Of a stretch of 49,368 nt of DNA, positions 1 through 8,515 are shown piece by piece; the first letter of the stretch is position 1; each line of letters begins with the position of its first letter. Position numbers and translations under genes: made by a program. Below the pieces are notes generated by a model. It worked only from the letters and a program-made list of their open reading frames with translations. It was not told the origin of the DNA and did not search any database. The stretch lies in NCBI GenBank assembly GCA_903903975.1, contig CAIVAS010000099.1, forward strand, positions 1 through 49,368, read 5' to 3'. This DNA comes from an uncultured Burkholderiales bacterium. GTDB lineage: Bacteria > Pseudomonadota > Gammaproteobacteria > Burkholderiales > Burkholderiaceae_E.

Positions 1-40
1 CCAAACGAAAACGCCGGCAATTGCCGGCGTTTTCGTTTGG
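1..40. terminator. Perfect 20-bp inverted repeat, rho-independent terminator of the cold-shock gene
   Basis: Positions 1-20 are the exact reverse complement of 21-40. The inner GC-rich stem (GCCGGC on both sides of AATT) is flanked by an A-rich arm on one side and a GTTTTCGTTT arm on the other, so it can terminate transcription in either direction. It begins 20 bases beyond the stop of the minus-strand cold-shock gene. The window starts at the repeat, so whatever lies to its left cannot be judged. Confidence 0.8.
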
Positions 41-60
41 CCCTCAGGCGTCGGACAGGG

Positions 61-267
61 TTATTGTGGTTGCTGAATATTCGAGGCCTGCTTGCCCTTG
101 GGGCCTTGCACAACATCGAATTGCACTTTCTGGCCTTCTTTCAAGGATTTGAAGCCATTCATCTGGATCGCGCTGAAGTGCGCGAACAGATCTTCGCCGC
201 CATCATCCGGGGTGATGAATCCAAATCCCTTGGCATCATTGAACCATTTGACTGTACCGCTTGCCAT
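61..267 (-). CDS. Cold-shock domain protein (CspA family)
   Basis: 68 residues, the usual length of a single-domain cold-shock protein that binds single-stranded RNA/DNA in the cytoplasm as an RNA chaperone. The RNP1 motif KGFGFI (about residues 13-18) and an RNP2-like DLFAHF (about 27-32) are visible, and it begins [17 protein letters not shown] as in CspA/CspD paralogues. The start ATG at 265-267 is preceded by a purine-rich GGGGATAAAGG. A perfect palindrome beyond the stop acts as terminator. It is transcribed divergently from clpS across 259 bp. Which Csp paralogue it is cannot be decided from one sequence. Confidence 0.95.
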   Translation of the reverse strand: MASGTVKWFNDAKGFGFITPDDGGEDLFAHFSAIQMNGFKSLKEGQKVQFDVVQGPKGKQASNIQQPQ

Positions 268-489
268 ACCTTTATCCCCTCGAAAACATTTTTATGAGTT
301 GTTGCGCTCGCCAGGAAACCCCCGATGTCGCAGCGGCAGTCTTTGTCAAAGTGAGAGATTCGTCAAGCCATCGTCAAAATTCGTTCGATCTCTTGTGGCG
401 AGACGGTCTGAACGGCGATGATCACTTCGCGATTGATGCCGAGCTTGTGAAACGCTGCACAGTCCCCATCAAAGAATTGGCATGCGTCG

Positions 490-517
490 TTGCGTCGAGG
501 TCGCGAGCCGCTAGAAT
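490..517 (+). promoter_or_regulatory. Candidate clpS promoter, close to the start codon
   Basis: TTGCGT at 490-495 and TAGAAT at 512-517 are separated by 16 bp. The clpS ATG lies at 527, so a transcript from here would have an almost absent leader, and no clear ribosome binding site precedes the ATG. The remainder of 268-489 is the upstream region of the divergent cold-shock gene; nothing else was recognised there. The -35 match is weak. Confidence 0.3.
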
Positions 518-526
518 GACGGTGAT

Positions 527-835
527 ATGGCAACTTCGAATGATCCGACCAACATCCTCGAGAAGCAGGATGCTCGTACCAAACCGCCACCGATGTTCGA
601 GGTGGCCTTGTTGAATGACGACTACACGCCGATGGAGTTTGTGGTCGAAGTGCTTCAGAGGTTTTTTAGCATGAGTCGCGAAAAGGCGACTCAGGTAATG
701 TTGAAGGTCCATCGAGAGGGCCGCGGCGTGTGTGGCATCTATCCGCGCGACGTAGCCTCCACGAAGGTTGAACAGGTTAGTGAATATGCGCGCCAGGAAC
801 AGCACCCCTTGCAGTGCGTGATGGAGGAAGCATGA
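527..835 (+). CDS. clpS: ATP-dependent Clp protease adaptor ClpS
   Basis: 102 residues, standard for ClpS. ClpS docks on the N-domain of ClpA and hands over N-degron substrates to ClpAP. The core [12 protein letters not shown] (about residues 28-39) carries the NDD motif and the residues that line the N-degron pocket, and the segment after it ([16 protein letters not shown]) is the conserved helix. An acidic, flexible N-terminus precedes the core, as in the family. Its stop overlaps the clpA start (ATGA at 832-835), so the two are translationally coupled. A near-leaderless mRNA is possible because no Shine-Dalgarno is seen. Confidence 0.97.
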   Translation: MATSNDPTNILEKQDARTKPPPMFEVALLNDDYTPMEFVVEVLQRFFSMSREKATQVMLKVHREGRGVCGIYPRDVASTKVEQVSEYARQEQHPLQCVMEEA

Positions 836-3141
836 TTGCTCAAGAGTTGGAAGTCAGTTTGCATATGGCTTTTGTCGAAGCCAGGCAGCAGCGCCACGAG
901 TTCATCACGGTCGAACATCTGTTGCTTGCCCTGCTCGACAATCCCACGGCGGCAGAGGTCCTGAGGGCCTGTGCGGCCAATATCGACGACCTTCGCAAGA
1001 ATCTCGGTAACTTCATTCGAGAGAACACACCGGTTGTTCCCGGCAATGAGGAAATCGACACGCAGCCGACGCTCGGGTTTCAGCGGGTGATCCAGCGCGC
1101 CATCATGCATGTGCAATCCACTTCCAACGGCAAGAAGGAAGTGACCGGCGCGAATGTGCTGGTCGCAATCTTCGGCGAAAAGGATTCGCACGCGGTCTAT
1201 TACCTTCATCAGCAGGGCATCACCCGGCTTGATGTGGTCAATTTCATCTCGCACGGCATCACCAAAACGCCTCAACCCAAGGAGCAATCCAAGGAAGAAG
1301 CGCCCGAGCAGGGCGAAGAGCCGGCGGCTGCCCAGCAGGGCGCGCTTGAGCAGTTCACCACCAATCTCAATGTGTCCGCGCGCGAAGGCCGCATCGATCC
1401 GCTGATCGGGCGCGAATCGGAGGTTGAGCGCGTCATTCAGGTGCTTTGCAGGCGCCGCAAGAACAACCCCTTGCTGGTCGGTGAGGCCGGTGTCGGCAAA
1501 ACCGCGATCGCTGAAGGCCTGGCCTGGCGAGTGACCCAGGGCGACGTCCCTGAAGTGCTGTCGGAAGTGGTTGTTTATTCGCTCGACATGGGGGCCTTGC
1601 TGGCAGGCACCAAATACCGCGGCGATTTTGAGCAACGGCTCAAGGCGGTACTCAAGCAACTCAAGGCTAACCCGAATGCGGTGCTCTTCATCGATGAGAT
1701 TCACACCCTCATCGGTGCCGGCTCGGCTTCGGGTGGCACGCTCGACGCTTCCAACCTGCTCAAGCCGGCGTTGTCGTCGGGTCAGCTCAAGTGTATCGGG
1801 GCGACCACCTTCAACGAGTACCGCGGTATTTTCGAGAAAGATCACGCTTTGTCGCGCCGGTTCCAGAAAATCGATGTGGTCGAGCCGACGGTCGAGCAGA
1901 CGGTGCAGATCCTGCGCGGCTTGAAGTCACGCTTCGAAGAGCATCACGGCATCAAGTATTCGGCGTCTGCCCTGACAGCTGCGGCAGAGCTGTCGGCCAA
2001 GTTCATCAATGACCGCCATCTTCCCGACAAAGCGATTGATGTGATCGACGAGGCGGGCGCAGCGCAGCGCATCCTGCCGAAGTCCAAGCAGAAGAAAGTG
2101 GTTGGCAAAGGTGAGATCGAGGACATCGTTGCCAAGATCGCGCGTATTCCCCCAACGTCGGTGTCCTCCGACGACCGCAGCAAGCTGCAGCATCTCGAGC
2201 GTGATCTGCGCAATGTGGTGTTCGGTCAGGACCCGGCGATCGAGGCGCTCGCTGCCGCCATCAAGATGGCCCGCTCAGGGCTTGGCAAACCCGAAAAGCC
2301 GATCGGATCCTTCCTGTTTTCCGGTCCGACGGGTGTCGGCAAGACCGAGGTCGCCAAACAGCTGGCGTTCCTGATGGGCATCGAACTGATTCGCTTCGAC
2401 ATGTCCGAATATATGGAGCGACATGCCGTGTCGCGCCTGATCGGCGCCCCTCCCGGCTATGTCGGTTTCGATCAGGGCGGTCTGCTGACCGAGGCGATCA
2501 CCAAAAAGCCGCATTCGGTGCTGCTGCTCGACGAGATTGAGAAAGCGCATCCGGATATCTTCAATATCCTGCTGCAGGTCATGGACCACGGCACCTTGAC
2601 CGATAACAACGGTCGCAAGGCCGACTTCCGCAACGTGATCATCATCATGACCACGAATGCCGGTGCCCATGACCTTCAGCGTCGTTCGATCGGCTTTTCT
2701 GACAACAAGCAGGCCGGTGATGAGTTGCAGGAAATCAAGCGGATGTTTACGCCTGAATTCCGCAACCGTCTCGACTCGATCATTTCCTTCGGCAGTCTGA
2801 CCGAGGACATCATCATGCGGGTGGTCGACAAGTTCCTGATCGGGCTTGAAGAGCAGCTGCATGAGAAGAAGGTCGATGCTGTGTTCACCGAGCGCCTGCG
2901 GGCACATCTTGCGAGCAAGGGTTTCGACCCGCTGATGGGCGCTCGCCCGATGCAGCGGCTCATCCAGGACACGATCCGCAAGGCCCTTGCCGACGAGCTG
3001 CTGTTTGGCAAGCTCGTGGGCGGCGGCAAGGTGACCGTCGATCTCGACGCTGATGACAAGGTCACGTTGTCCTTCTTTGAATCGGCACCGCCTGCGGCGC
3101 CGAGCGAAGGTGAGGAGCAGATTGAGGTGGTGCCCGCCTGA
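832..3141 (+). CDS. clpA: ATP-dependent Clp protease ATP-binding subunit ClpA
   Basis: 769 residues from the ATG at 832, chosen over an upstream in-frame GTG at 814 because a strong GGAGGAAG (823-830) sits just before it. It is a class I AAA+ unfoldase that feeds ClpP. It has an N-domain (about 1-145), then AAA1 with Walker A GEAGVGKT (about 217-224) and Walker [11 protein letters not shown], then AAA2 with Walker [10 protein letters not shown] (about 498-506) and Walker [12 protein letters not shown]. No ClpB-type middle domain is present. The SIGF segment in AAA2 matches the IGL/IGF loop that contacts ClpP. It is the second gene of the clpS-clpA operon. Confidence 0.98.
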   Translation: MIAQELEVSLHMAFVEARQQRHEFITVEHLLLALLDNPTAAEVLRACAANIDDLRKNLGNFIRENTPVVPGNEEIDTQPTLGFQRVIQRAIMHVQSTSNGKKEVTGANVLVAIFGEKDSHAVYYLHQQGITRLDVVNFISHGITKTPQPKEQSKEEAPEQGEEPAAAQQGALEQFTTNLNVSAREGRIDPLIGRESEVERVIQVLCRRRKNNPLLVGEAGVGKTAIAEGLAWRVTQGDVPEVLSEVVVYSLDMGALLAGTKYRGDFEQRLKAVLKQLKANPNAVLFIDEIHTLIGAGSASGGTLDASNLLKPALSSGQLKCIGATTFNEYRGIFEKDHALSRRFQKIDVVEPTVEQTVQILRGLKSRFEEHHGIKYSASALTAAAELSAKFINDRHLPDKAIDVIDEAGAAQRILPKSKQKKVVGKGEIEDIVAKIARIPPTSVSSDDRSKLQHLERDLRNVVFGQDPAIEALAAAIKMARSGLGKPEKPIGSFLFSGPTGVGKTEVAKQLAFLMGIELIRFDMSEYMERHAVSRLIGAPPGYVGFDQGGLLTEAITKKPHSVLLLDEIEKAHPDIFNILLQVMDHGTLTDNNGRKADFRNVIIIMTTNAGAHDLQRRSIGFSDNKQAGDELQEIKRMFTPEFRNRLDSIISFGSLTEDIIMRVVDKFLIGLEEQLHEKKVDAVFTERLRAHLASKGFDPLMGARPMQRLIQDTIRKALADELLFGKLVGGGKVTVDLDADDKVTLSFFESAPPAAPSEGEEQIEVVPA

Positions 3142-3161
3142 GAGGCGGTGTCGAGAAGGGC

Positions 3162-3485
3162 ATGGCGATGAGCAGGATTCGAGGGCGGTTGATGGCGACC
3201 GGTGTAGCGGTTTCACTGCTTTACGCGCCCGGAATATCGGTTGCTCAGGACCGAGAAGCCGCCTATCTGTCTGCCAATTGCGCCAATTGCCACGGACCGC
3301 AGGGCCGGTCTGCGGGCGGTATCCCGAGTCTTGCTGGCCTGCCGAGTCGCTATATCGTCGAGCAGATGCAGGCCTTCAAGGCCGGCACCCGCCCGGCGAC
3401 CATCATGCATCAGCTAGCCAAGGGTTATACCGACCCGCAGGTTGAGCTCATGGCGAACTATTTCTCGAGCTTGCCCAAGCCTTGA
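3162..3485 (+). CDS. fccA: Small periplasmic c-type cytochrome, probable heme subunit of flavocytochrome c sulfide dehydrogenase
   Basis: 107 residues with a Sec signal peptide (hydrophobic GVAVSLLYAPGISVA, cleavage near AQD) and one heme motif CANCH, followed by a downstream MANYFSSLP; the axial Met is probably in TIMHQL or ELMANYF. This small cytochrome c553-like protein ends 11 bp before an FAD subunit gene, the arrangement of mono-heme FccA/FccB pairs, and would pass sulfide electrons from the flavin to the respiratory cytochromes. GAGAAGGG before the ATG is a fair ribosome site. On its own it could be any small class I cytochrome; the neighbour gives the assignment. Confidence 0.85.
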   Translation: MAMSRIRGRLMATGVAVSLLYAPGISVAQDREAAYLSANCANCHGPQGRSAGGIPSLAGLPSRYIVEQMQAFKAGTRPATIMHQLAKGYTDPQVELMANYFSSLPKP

Positions 3486-3496
3486 GGCGTATTCAG

Positions 3497-4801
3497 ATGT
3501 CCACGTCCGGCAATCCCATCAATCCGTCGCGGCGTCGACTCGGACAGGCTCTGGGGGCGGGTGCTGCACTCACGGCGATGGCCGGCTGTGCGACGCAGCG
3601 TGTCGCTTTCGGCGGGCGGCCACTCGGCAGGGTGGTGGTGGTCGGTGGTGGCTTCGGCGGCGCGACCGCGGCCAGCTATCTCAAGCGCTGGGGCGGTGAT
3701 TCGGTGGATGTGACACTGGTCGAGCGAAATCGTCGTTTCGTTTCGTGTCCACTGTCCAATCTCGTTCTTGGCGGCTCCCGACGGATTGAGGACCTCAGCT
3801 TCGACTATCAGGGCCTGCGTGCCCGCGGCGTGGACCTGATTCACGAAGAGGTCATCGACATCGATGCGGTTCGCCGCAGGGTACGACTTGAAGCCGGTCT
3901 GTGGCTGCAGTACGACCAGCTGGTCCTGTCGCCGGGGATTGACTTTCTCTTTGACGAGATCGCAGGCCTCGATCGCAAGGCGCAGGACACGGTGCTGCAT
4001 GCCTGGAAGGCGGGCCCGCAAACCGTGGCGCTGCGGGCGCAACTCGAGGCCATGCCCGATGGTGGCACCTTCGTCATGAGTATCCCCAAGGCGCCTTATC
4101 GGTGTCCGCCTGGGCCGTACGAGCGCGTCTGCCAGGTTGCAAGCTATTTCAAGGCCTACAAGCCCCGGGCGCGCATCGTCGTTCTTGATGGCAACCCTGA
4201 CATCGTCTCGAAGAAGGGCCTGTTCCTGGCAGCCTGGAATGGGCCCTACAAGGGGATGATCGACTACCGTGCCAATGCGCTGGTCACCGAGCTCGATGCG
4301 GCTGGTCGCACCGTCACGACTGAGCTTGGAGATCGGGTCAAAGGCGATGTGCTCAATGTCATTCCGCCGCAGCGGGCGGGCGACCTGGCGGCCAGGATGG
4401 GGCTGCTCAATGCCAACGGACGCTGGGCTCAGGTCGACTGGCTGACCATGCGCTCGACCGCAGTGAGCGATATCCATGTCCTTGGCGATGCAACCTTCGC
4501 TGCGCCGGCCATGCCCAAGTCGGGTCATATGGCCAATCAGCACGGCAAGCTGGCGGCTGCGGCGATCATCGAGCAACTCAACGGGCGGTCACCGGTCACC
4601 CCGGTCATCGCCAACACCTGCTACTCCTTCGTCGACGATCGCAATGCGATGCATGTCGCTTCGGTGCATCAGTGGGTTGCCGACAAGAAGACACTCGAGC
4701 CGGTTGCCGGCGCCGGCGGACTGTCGGGTGCAGCCAGCGAACTCGAGGGCCAATATGCCTTCGCCTGGGCTCAAAATATCTGGGACGACATGCTGTCCTG
4801 A
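3497..4801 (+). CDS. fccB: Flavocytochrome c sulfide dehydrogenase, FAD subunit
   Basis: 434 residues from the ATG at 3497; an in-frame TTG at 3482 lies in the preceding stop and is less likely. The N-terminus has a Tat-like RRRLGQAL signal with a possible lipobox (AMAGC). FAD is bound at VVVVGGGFGGATA (about 51-63). Two cysteines match the redox disulfide of Allochromatium FccB: Cys203 in RCPPGPYER and Cys375 in NTCYSF. The family oxidises sulfide to sulfur/polysulfide in the periplasm and reduces the cytochrome subunit encoded just upstream. The C-terminal QYAFAWAQNIWDDML end is also typical. SoxF-like paralogues are an alternative name, with the same chemistry. Confidence 0.93.
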   Translation: MSTSGNPINPSRRRLGQALGAGAALTAMAGCATQRVAFGGRPLGRVVVVGGGFGGATAASYLKRWGGDSVDVTLVERNRRFVSCPLSNLVLGGSRRIEDLSFDYQGLRARGVDLIHEEVIDIDAVRRRVRLEAGLWLQYDQLVLSPGIDFLFDEIAGLDRKAQDTVLHAWKAGPQTVALRAQLEAMPDGGTFVMSIPKAPYRCPPGPYERVCQVASYFKAYKPRARIVVLDGNPDIVSKKGLFLAAWNGPYKGMIDYRANALVTELDAAGRTVTTELGDRVKGDVLNVIPPQRAGDLAARMGLLNANGRWAQVDWLTMRSTAVSDIHVLGDATFAAPAMPKSGHMANQHGKLAAAAIIEQLNGRSPVTPVIANTCYSFVDDRNAMHVASVHQWVADKKTLEPVAGAGGLSGAASELEGQYAFAWAQNIWDDMLS

Positions 4802-4914
4802 TCAGGCGCGGCCGTCCGTCGGTCATTGCGCACCTGCGGTCCGGCTTGACTCAAGAGCACCCTTTCTGGCGCCGACAACTCGGGGAATCGTCAGACTTCG
4901 CCAAGGGGTGCGTC

Positions 4915-5646
4915 ATGTCAGCATTAGATGCAGGTCAGCTCAACAGGCTGCTCCGTGATCTGGAATTCACCGCATCGGTTGCCATGCGCAAGGCCGCTCC
5001 CAAGGCGGTTCAGCATCAGTGGCTGCAGGCGGCGGTGCAGCGTGTCGACGTGCGCACGGACGAGGTTTTTCAGCAGCGTCTGGCCCGTTATGTCGGACTT
5101 CGCGGCAAGCTTCGCGCCAACAAACAGGCGCTCTTTGATCTGCTCGAAAACCTTAAATCTGTGGCCGGACTCAGCTTCGAGGATGCACTTCGCCAGGTCA
5201 GTGATCTGACCGGGCAGCTCGAAAAGTCGGTGGCGTCCGCGCTGCTGGGTTTGCTTGACCCGTCGCAGGCGGCAATCGATCGGGACCTTCGCGAGTTGCT
5301 GCCGCGATACGGCTTTCCCCTGCTGGCCGAGGCGCCGACCTTTGACGAATGCGTACGCTGGCATGCCGAGCTTGGTCATTTGTTCGAGCAGGTGATTGCA
5401 TCGCCGCGCTGGCAGGCCATCGTCTCCAGGCTCGACAGTGTTCTGCCGGTGTCGGCAGGTACCGAGCTGAGCGATGTCTGCAAGCTTGGGCTTCATCTGA
5501 GCCAGGCGCGTCGCGTCGTGGCACTCACACCTGCACCGACCCGATTTGCGCCGATGGCCAAGCCGCCGGTCCGCCCGGCTCTCAGCGAATTGCCAGCCGA
5601 GGGTGTGGCGCGTCCTGGGGCGGTGCGATTGCACCTTTGCCGTTGA
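4915..5646 (+). CDS. Protein of unknown function, helical, 243 residues
   Basis: Start taken at ATG 4915, 113 bp after fccB; the longer upstream frame reads through the intergenic region and overlaps fccB, so it is unlikely. The predicted protein (MSALDAGQLNRLLRDLEF...) is soluble and mostly helical, rich in Leu, Ala, Arg and Gln, with no signal peptide, membrane segment or recognisable catalytic motif. About residues 60-130 (RANKQALFDLLENLKSVAGL and following) look amphipathic or coiled. The reverse frame is also long, an artefact of GC-rich codon structure. I do not recognise the family and infer no function. Confidence 0.6.
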   Translation: MSALDAGQLNRLLRDLEFTASVAMRKAAPKAVQHQWLQAAVQRVDVRTDEVFQQRLARYVGLRGKLRANKQALFDLLENLKSVAGLSFEDALRQVSDLTGQLEKSVASALLGLLDPSQAAIDRDLRELLPRYGFPLLAEAPTFDECVRWHAELGHLFEQVIASPRWQAIVSRLDSVLPVSAGTELSDVCKLGLHLSQARRVVALTPAPTRFAPMAKPPVRPALSELPAEGVARPGAVRLHLCR

Positions 5647-5661
5647 GCGGACGAGCAGCCG

Positions 5662-5726
5662 GCTGAGCCGGCGAAGCAGTCAACTGGGGCCGAGCGCCTC
5701 GCTGAGCCGGCGAGGTGGTCAAGCTG
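5662..5726. repeat. Two direct copies of a 26-bp GC-rich element with hairpin potential
   Basis: GCTGAGCCGGCGAAGCAGTC (5662 on) and GCTGAGCCGGCGAGGTGGTC (5701 on) are near-identical copies 39 bp apart, lying between the convergent unknown gene and argF. Each contains or borders a self-complementary stretch (CCGGCTGAGCCGG; CTCGC...GCGAG). It could be a REP-like element or a bidirectional terminator without a T-run. Confidence 0.45.
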
Positions 5727-5756
5727 GCCGATGACCGTGCCGATCGGTCGTGGCGT

Positions 5757-6671
5757 TCAAACCCTGCCGAGCAGGATGAACTCCATCAGTGCCTTTTGAA
5801 CGTGAAGGCGGTTTTCGGCTTCGTCCCAGACGACCGACTGCGGACCGTCGATCACATCAGCCGAGACTTCCTCGCCCCGATGCGCTGGCAGGCAATGCAT
5901 GAACAGCGCATCGGCTTTGGCCTGCCGCATCATGTCCGCGTCGACCTGCCAGTCCGCGAAAGCGGTCAGACGATCGCGGTTTTCAGTCTCGAACCCCATG
6001 CTGGTCCAGACGTCGGTGCTCACCAGGTCTGCACCGGCGCAGGCTTGCATCGGATCTTCGAAGACGTCGACATGAGCGGAATCATGGCCCGTCACCCGTG
6101 AGGGGTCGACGGGGTAGCCCGGTGGCGTCGAGATCCGGATCCGGAAGTCGAGCAGACCCGCCGCCTGGATCCAGGTATAGGCCATGTTGTTCGCATCGCC
6201 CACCCACGCGACCGTGCGCCCGGTAATCGGTCCCCGGTGCTCGATGTAGGTGAAGATGTCGGCCAGGACCTGGCAGGGATGGTATTCGTTGGTCAGGCCG
6301 TTGATCACCGGCACGCGCGAATTGGCCGCGAAACGCTCGAGGATCGATTGCTCGAAGGTGCGGATCATGACCAGATCGCACATGCGCGAGATGACCTGCG
6401 CGGCGTCTTCGACCGGCTCGCCGCGACCGAGCTGGGAGTCACGGGTATTCAGAAACACTGCCGCGCCGCCCAGATGCTGGATGCCCGCCTCGAAGGACAA
6501 TCGCGTGCGGGTCGACTGCTTCTCGAAGATCATCACCAGCGTGCGATCGGCCAGCGGGTGGTAAGGCTGATAGCGCTTGTAAAGGTCCTTGATGATGCGA
6601 CTGCGGGCAAAGACATGCTGGATCTCGTCGCGATCAAAGTCGATCAGCTGCAAAAAGTGTTTTAAGGCCAT
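5757..6671 (-). CDS. argF: Ornithine carbamoyltransferase, anabolic
   Basis: 304 residues. It converts carbamoyl phosphate and ornithine to citrulline in arginine synthesis. The carbamoyl-phosphate motif STRTR (KQSTRTRLSFE, about residues 51-61), the ornithine motif DVWTSMG and the catalytic FMHCLPAHRG are all present. Its ATG follows the argD stop by 10 bp, so argD-argF form a minus-strand operon. A TGAGGCGG purine stretch precedes the ATG. Length and motifs fit an intact enzyme. Confidence 0.97.
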   Translation of the reverse strand: MALKHFLQLIDFDRDEIQHVFARSRIIKDLYKRYQPYHPLADRTLVMIFEKQSTRTRLSFEAGIQHLGGAAVFLNTRDSQLGRGEPVEDAAQVISRMCDLVMIRTFEQSILERFAANSRVPVINGLTNEYHPCQVLADIFTYIEHRGPITGRTVAWVGDANNMAYTWIQAAGLLDFRIRISTPPGYPVDPSRVTGHDSAHVDVFEDPMQACAGADLVSTDVWTSMGFETENRDRLTAFADWQVDADMMRQAKADALFMHCLPAHRGEEVSADVIDGPQSVVWDEAENRLHVQKALMEFILLGRV

Positions 6672-6681
6672 TAATTCCGCC

Positions 6682-7881
6682 TCAGGCTGCCCGGTCGATC
6701 GGACGTGCCACCGTATCGCGCAGGATCGGTGCGAGGGTTGCGACCGTGAGCTCGGCCTGCTCGCGATTGAAGATCAGCGGCGGCAAGAGACGAACCACAG
6801 AATCGGCGGTCACATTGAGCACCAGGCCGGCTTTGAGGGCTTTGCCGACGATTTCGCCGCAGGGGCGGTCGAGCTCGATGCCGATCATCAGGCCATTGCC
6901 TCGGACCTCGATCAGCCCGGTATCGCCCGCCATCTCGCGGCGAATGCCGTCCATGATCAAGTTGCCCATGGCGGTGGCATTGTCGAGAAGACGGTCTTCT
7001 TCCATGACGTCGATCGTGGTCAGGCCCGCCCGCATGGCCAGCGGATTGCCGCCGAAGGTCGTGCCATGGTTGCCCGCCTTGAAAGTGTGTGCGGCTTCAC
7101 CGTGAGCGACCACCGCACCCACCGGAATGCCCGAGGCCAGGCCCTTTGCCAGGGGCATCACGTCGGGGATGATGCCGGCGTACTGATGCGCAAACCAGCG
7201 GCCGGTGCGGCCAGTGCCGCACTGGACTTCGTCGACCATCATCAGCCAGCCCTTGCGGTCGCACAGCGCGCGGACCTGCTTGAGATATTCGATGCGGGCC
7301 GGCTGGATTCCGCCTTCGCCCTGGATCGCTTCGAGAAAGACTGCGCAGACATTCGGGCGATTCGCGGCGATCTCCTCGAGCGCGCTCATGTCGTTGAGCG
7401 GTACTCGCACGAAGCCGGTCACCAGCGGCTCAAAACCCTTTTGCACCTTGACATTGCCGGTGGCCGACAGCGTGGCGAGCGAACGGCCGTGAAAGGCCTT
7501 TTCGTAGACGACGATTTCGGGCAGATCGATTCCCCGGTTGTGGCCATAGAGCCGCGCGATCTTGATCGCCGCTTCATTGGCTTCGAGTCCGGAATTGCAG
7601 AAGAACACATTGGTCATGCCCGACAGGTCGACCAGGCGCTGGGCAAGTTGCCGACGCAGCGGGATTTCGAAGAGATTCGAGGTGTGGATGATCCTGGAGG
7701 CCTGATCGGTGATGGCGGCCACCAGTCGCGGATGGTTGTGTCCGAGCGTGTTGACCGCGATTCCGGACAGGCAGTCGAGGTAGCGTCGTCCATCGGTGTC
7801 GTAGAGCCAGGCACCCTCGCCGCGCTCGAACGCGACAGGCTGCGGGGCATAGGTTGGCATGACGGGGTCGATGGCGGTCAT
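6682..7881 (-). CDS. argD: Acetylornithine aminotransferase (class III, PLP-dependent)
   Basis: 399 residues from the ATG at 7881, which has GGAAGG upstream; a longer frame beginning at 7938 lacks support. The family transfers the amino group from N-acetylornithine (and succinyldiaminopimelate) to 2-oxoglutarate. Visible are GEGAWLYDTDGRRYLD near the N-terminus, the VDEVQCGTGRTG segment with the PLP-binding Asp, and the PLP lysine in LAKGLASG. It is transcribed with argF immediately downstream, consistent with arginine synthesis rather than catabolism. The start region is divergent from the DUF3579 gene. Confidence 0.95.
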   Translation of the reverse strand: MTAIDPVMPTYAPQPVAFERGEGAWLYDTDGRRYLDCLSGIAVNTLGHNHPRLVAAITDQASRIIHTSNLFEIPLRRQLAQRLVDLSGMTNVFFCNSGLEANEAAIKIARLYGHNRGIDLPEIVVYEKAFHGRSLATLSATGNVKVQKGFEPLVTGFVRVPLNDMSALEEIAANRPNVCAVFLEAIQGEGGIQPARIEYLKQVRALCDRKGWLMMVDEVQCGTGRTGRWFAHQYAGIIPDVMPLAKGLASGIPVGAVVAHGEAAHTFKAGNHGTTFGGNPLAMRAGLTTIDVMEEDRLLDNATAMGNLIMDGIRREMAGDTGLIEVRGNGLMIGIELDRPCGEIVGKALKAGLVLNVTADSVVRLLPPLIFNREQAELTVATLAPILRDTVARPIDRAA

Positions 7882-8043
7882 CGTGAATCCTTCCGGGAAT
7901 CGTTGCAAAGCCAGGTGCGAAACGAAGGGGCGAAACAAAAACGCGAAACAGTCGAGTCTATGGGATTTTCATGACACCGGCGAGCCCGGTGCTTCGGCGG
8001 CTATACTGCCGCATTGCACTTTTTACGGCTCATCGCCCAGCCG

Positions 8044-8388
8044 ATGGCGTCCGACCTCACTCCCACTCTCGTTCCTGCGCGTTCGATCGCGAAGACGCCT
8101 GATGCGATCTTTCTGATCGTTGGAGTGACCTCGTCGGGCAAGGCCTTTCGACCCAGCGACTGGAGCGAGCGACTGGCCGGCGTCATGGCCTGTTTTCGCC
8201 CTCCAGGCAGCGGTGCTGCTACGCCACTTCAGTTTTCACCCTATGCGGTGCCGGGGCGTCATCAGGACCAGACCTGTGTGCGAGTCGATCCGTCGATCAT
8301 CGCCATCGAACCCCTCGCGCTCACGTTTTTGCTCAATTTCGCCCGAGACAACGACCTGCAGCTTGCGCTTTCCTCCGATTTCACTTGA
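8044..8388 (+). CDS. DUF3579 family protein
   Basis: 114 residues from ATG 8044; the TTG at 8014 would extend it without support. The core IFLIVGVTSSGKAFRPSDW followed by ERLAGVMACFRP is characteristic of DUF3579, a small soluble protein of unknown function found in betaproteobacteria, commonly beside arginine genes. No catalytic motif is known. It diverges from argD. A TATACT at 8002-8007 could be its -10, but no good -35 is present. Confidence 0.85.
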   Translation: MASDLTPTLVPARSIAKTPDAIFLIVGVTSSGKAFRPSDWSERLAGVMACFRPPGSGAATPLQFSPYAVPGRHQDQTCVRVDPSIIAIEPLALTFLLNFARDNDLQLALSSDFT

Positions 8389-8391
8389 AGA

Positions 8392-8409
8392 CAATTCCTT
8401 AAGGGATTG
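8392..8409. promoter_or_regulatory. Imperfect palindrome upstream of the response regulator gene
   Basis: CAATTCC-TTAA-GGGATTG, arms of 7 with one mismatch, lies 4 bp after the DUF3579 stop and about 107 bp before the next ATG, in a locally AT-rich leader (TATAAAGAGTTTTT follows). It could be an operator for the downstream regulator or a weak terminator. No factor can be named. Confidence 0.3.
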
Positions 8410-8515
8410 CCGTATAAAGAGTTTTTCGGGAAATTTCTTGCAGGTTTAACCGGGGCGCGGTGTAAGATCGGTCCGATTTTCCCTGACTGGCTTCGGCCGC
8501 GATCTGCCTGCATTC

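Noticed and set aside
739-1845. Minus-strand frame over clpA
   Set aside because: Shadow of clpA; no motif or start signal.
6589-7974. Long plus-strand open frame across argF/argD
   Set aside because: It is a GC-rich shadow of argD and part of argF; product has no recognisable motif and covers two well-supported genes.
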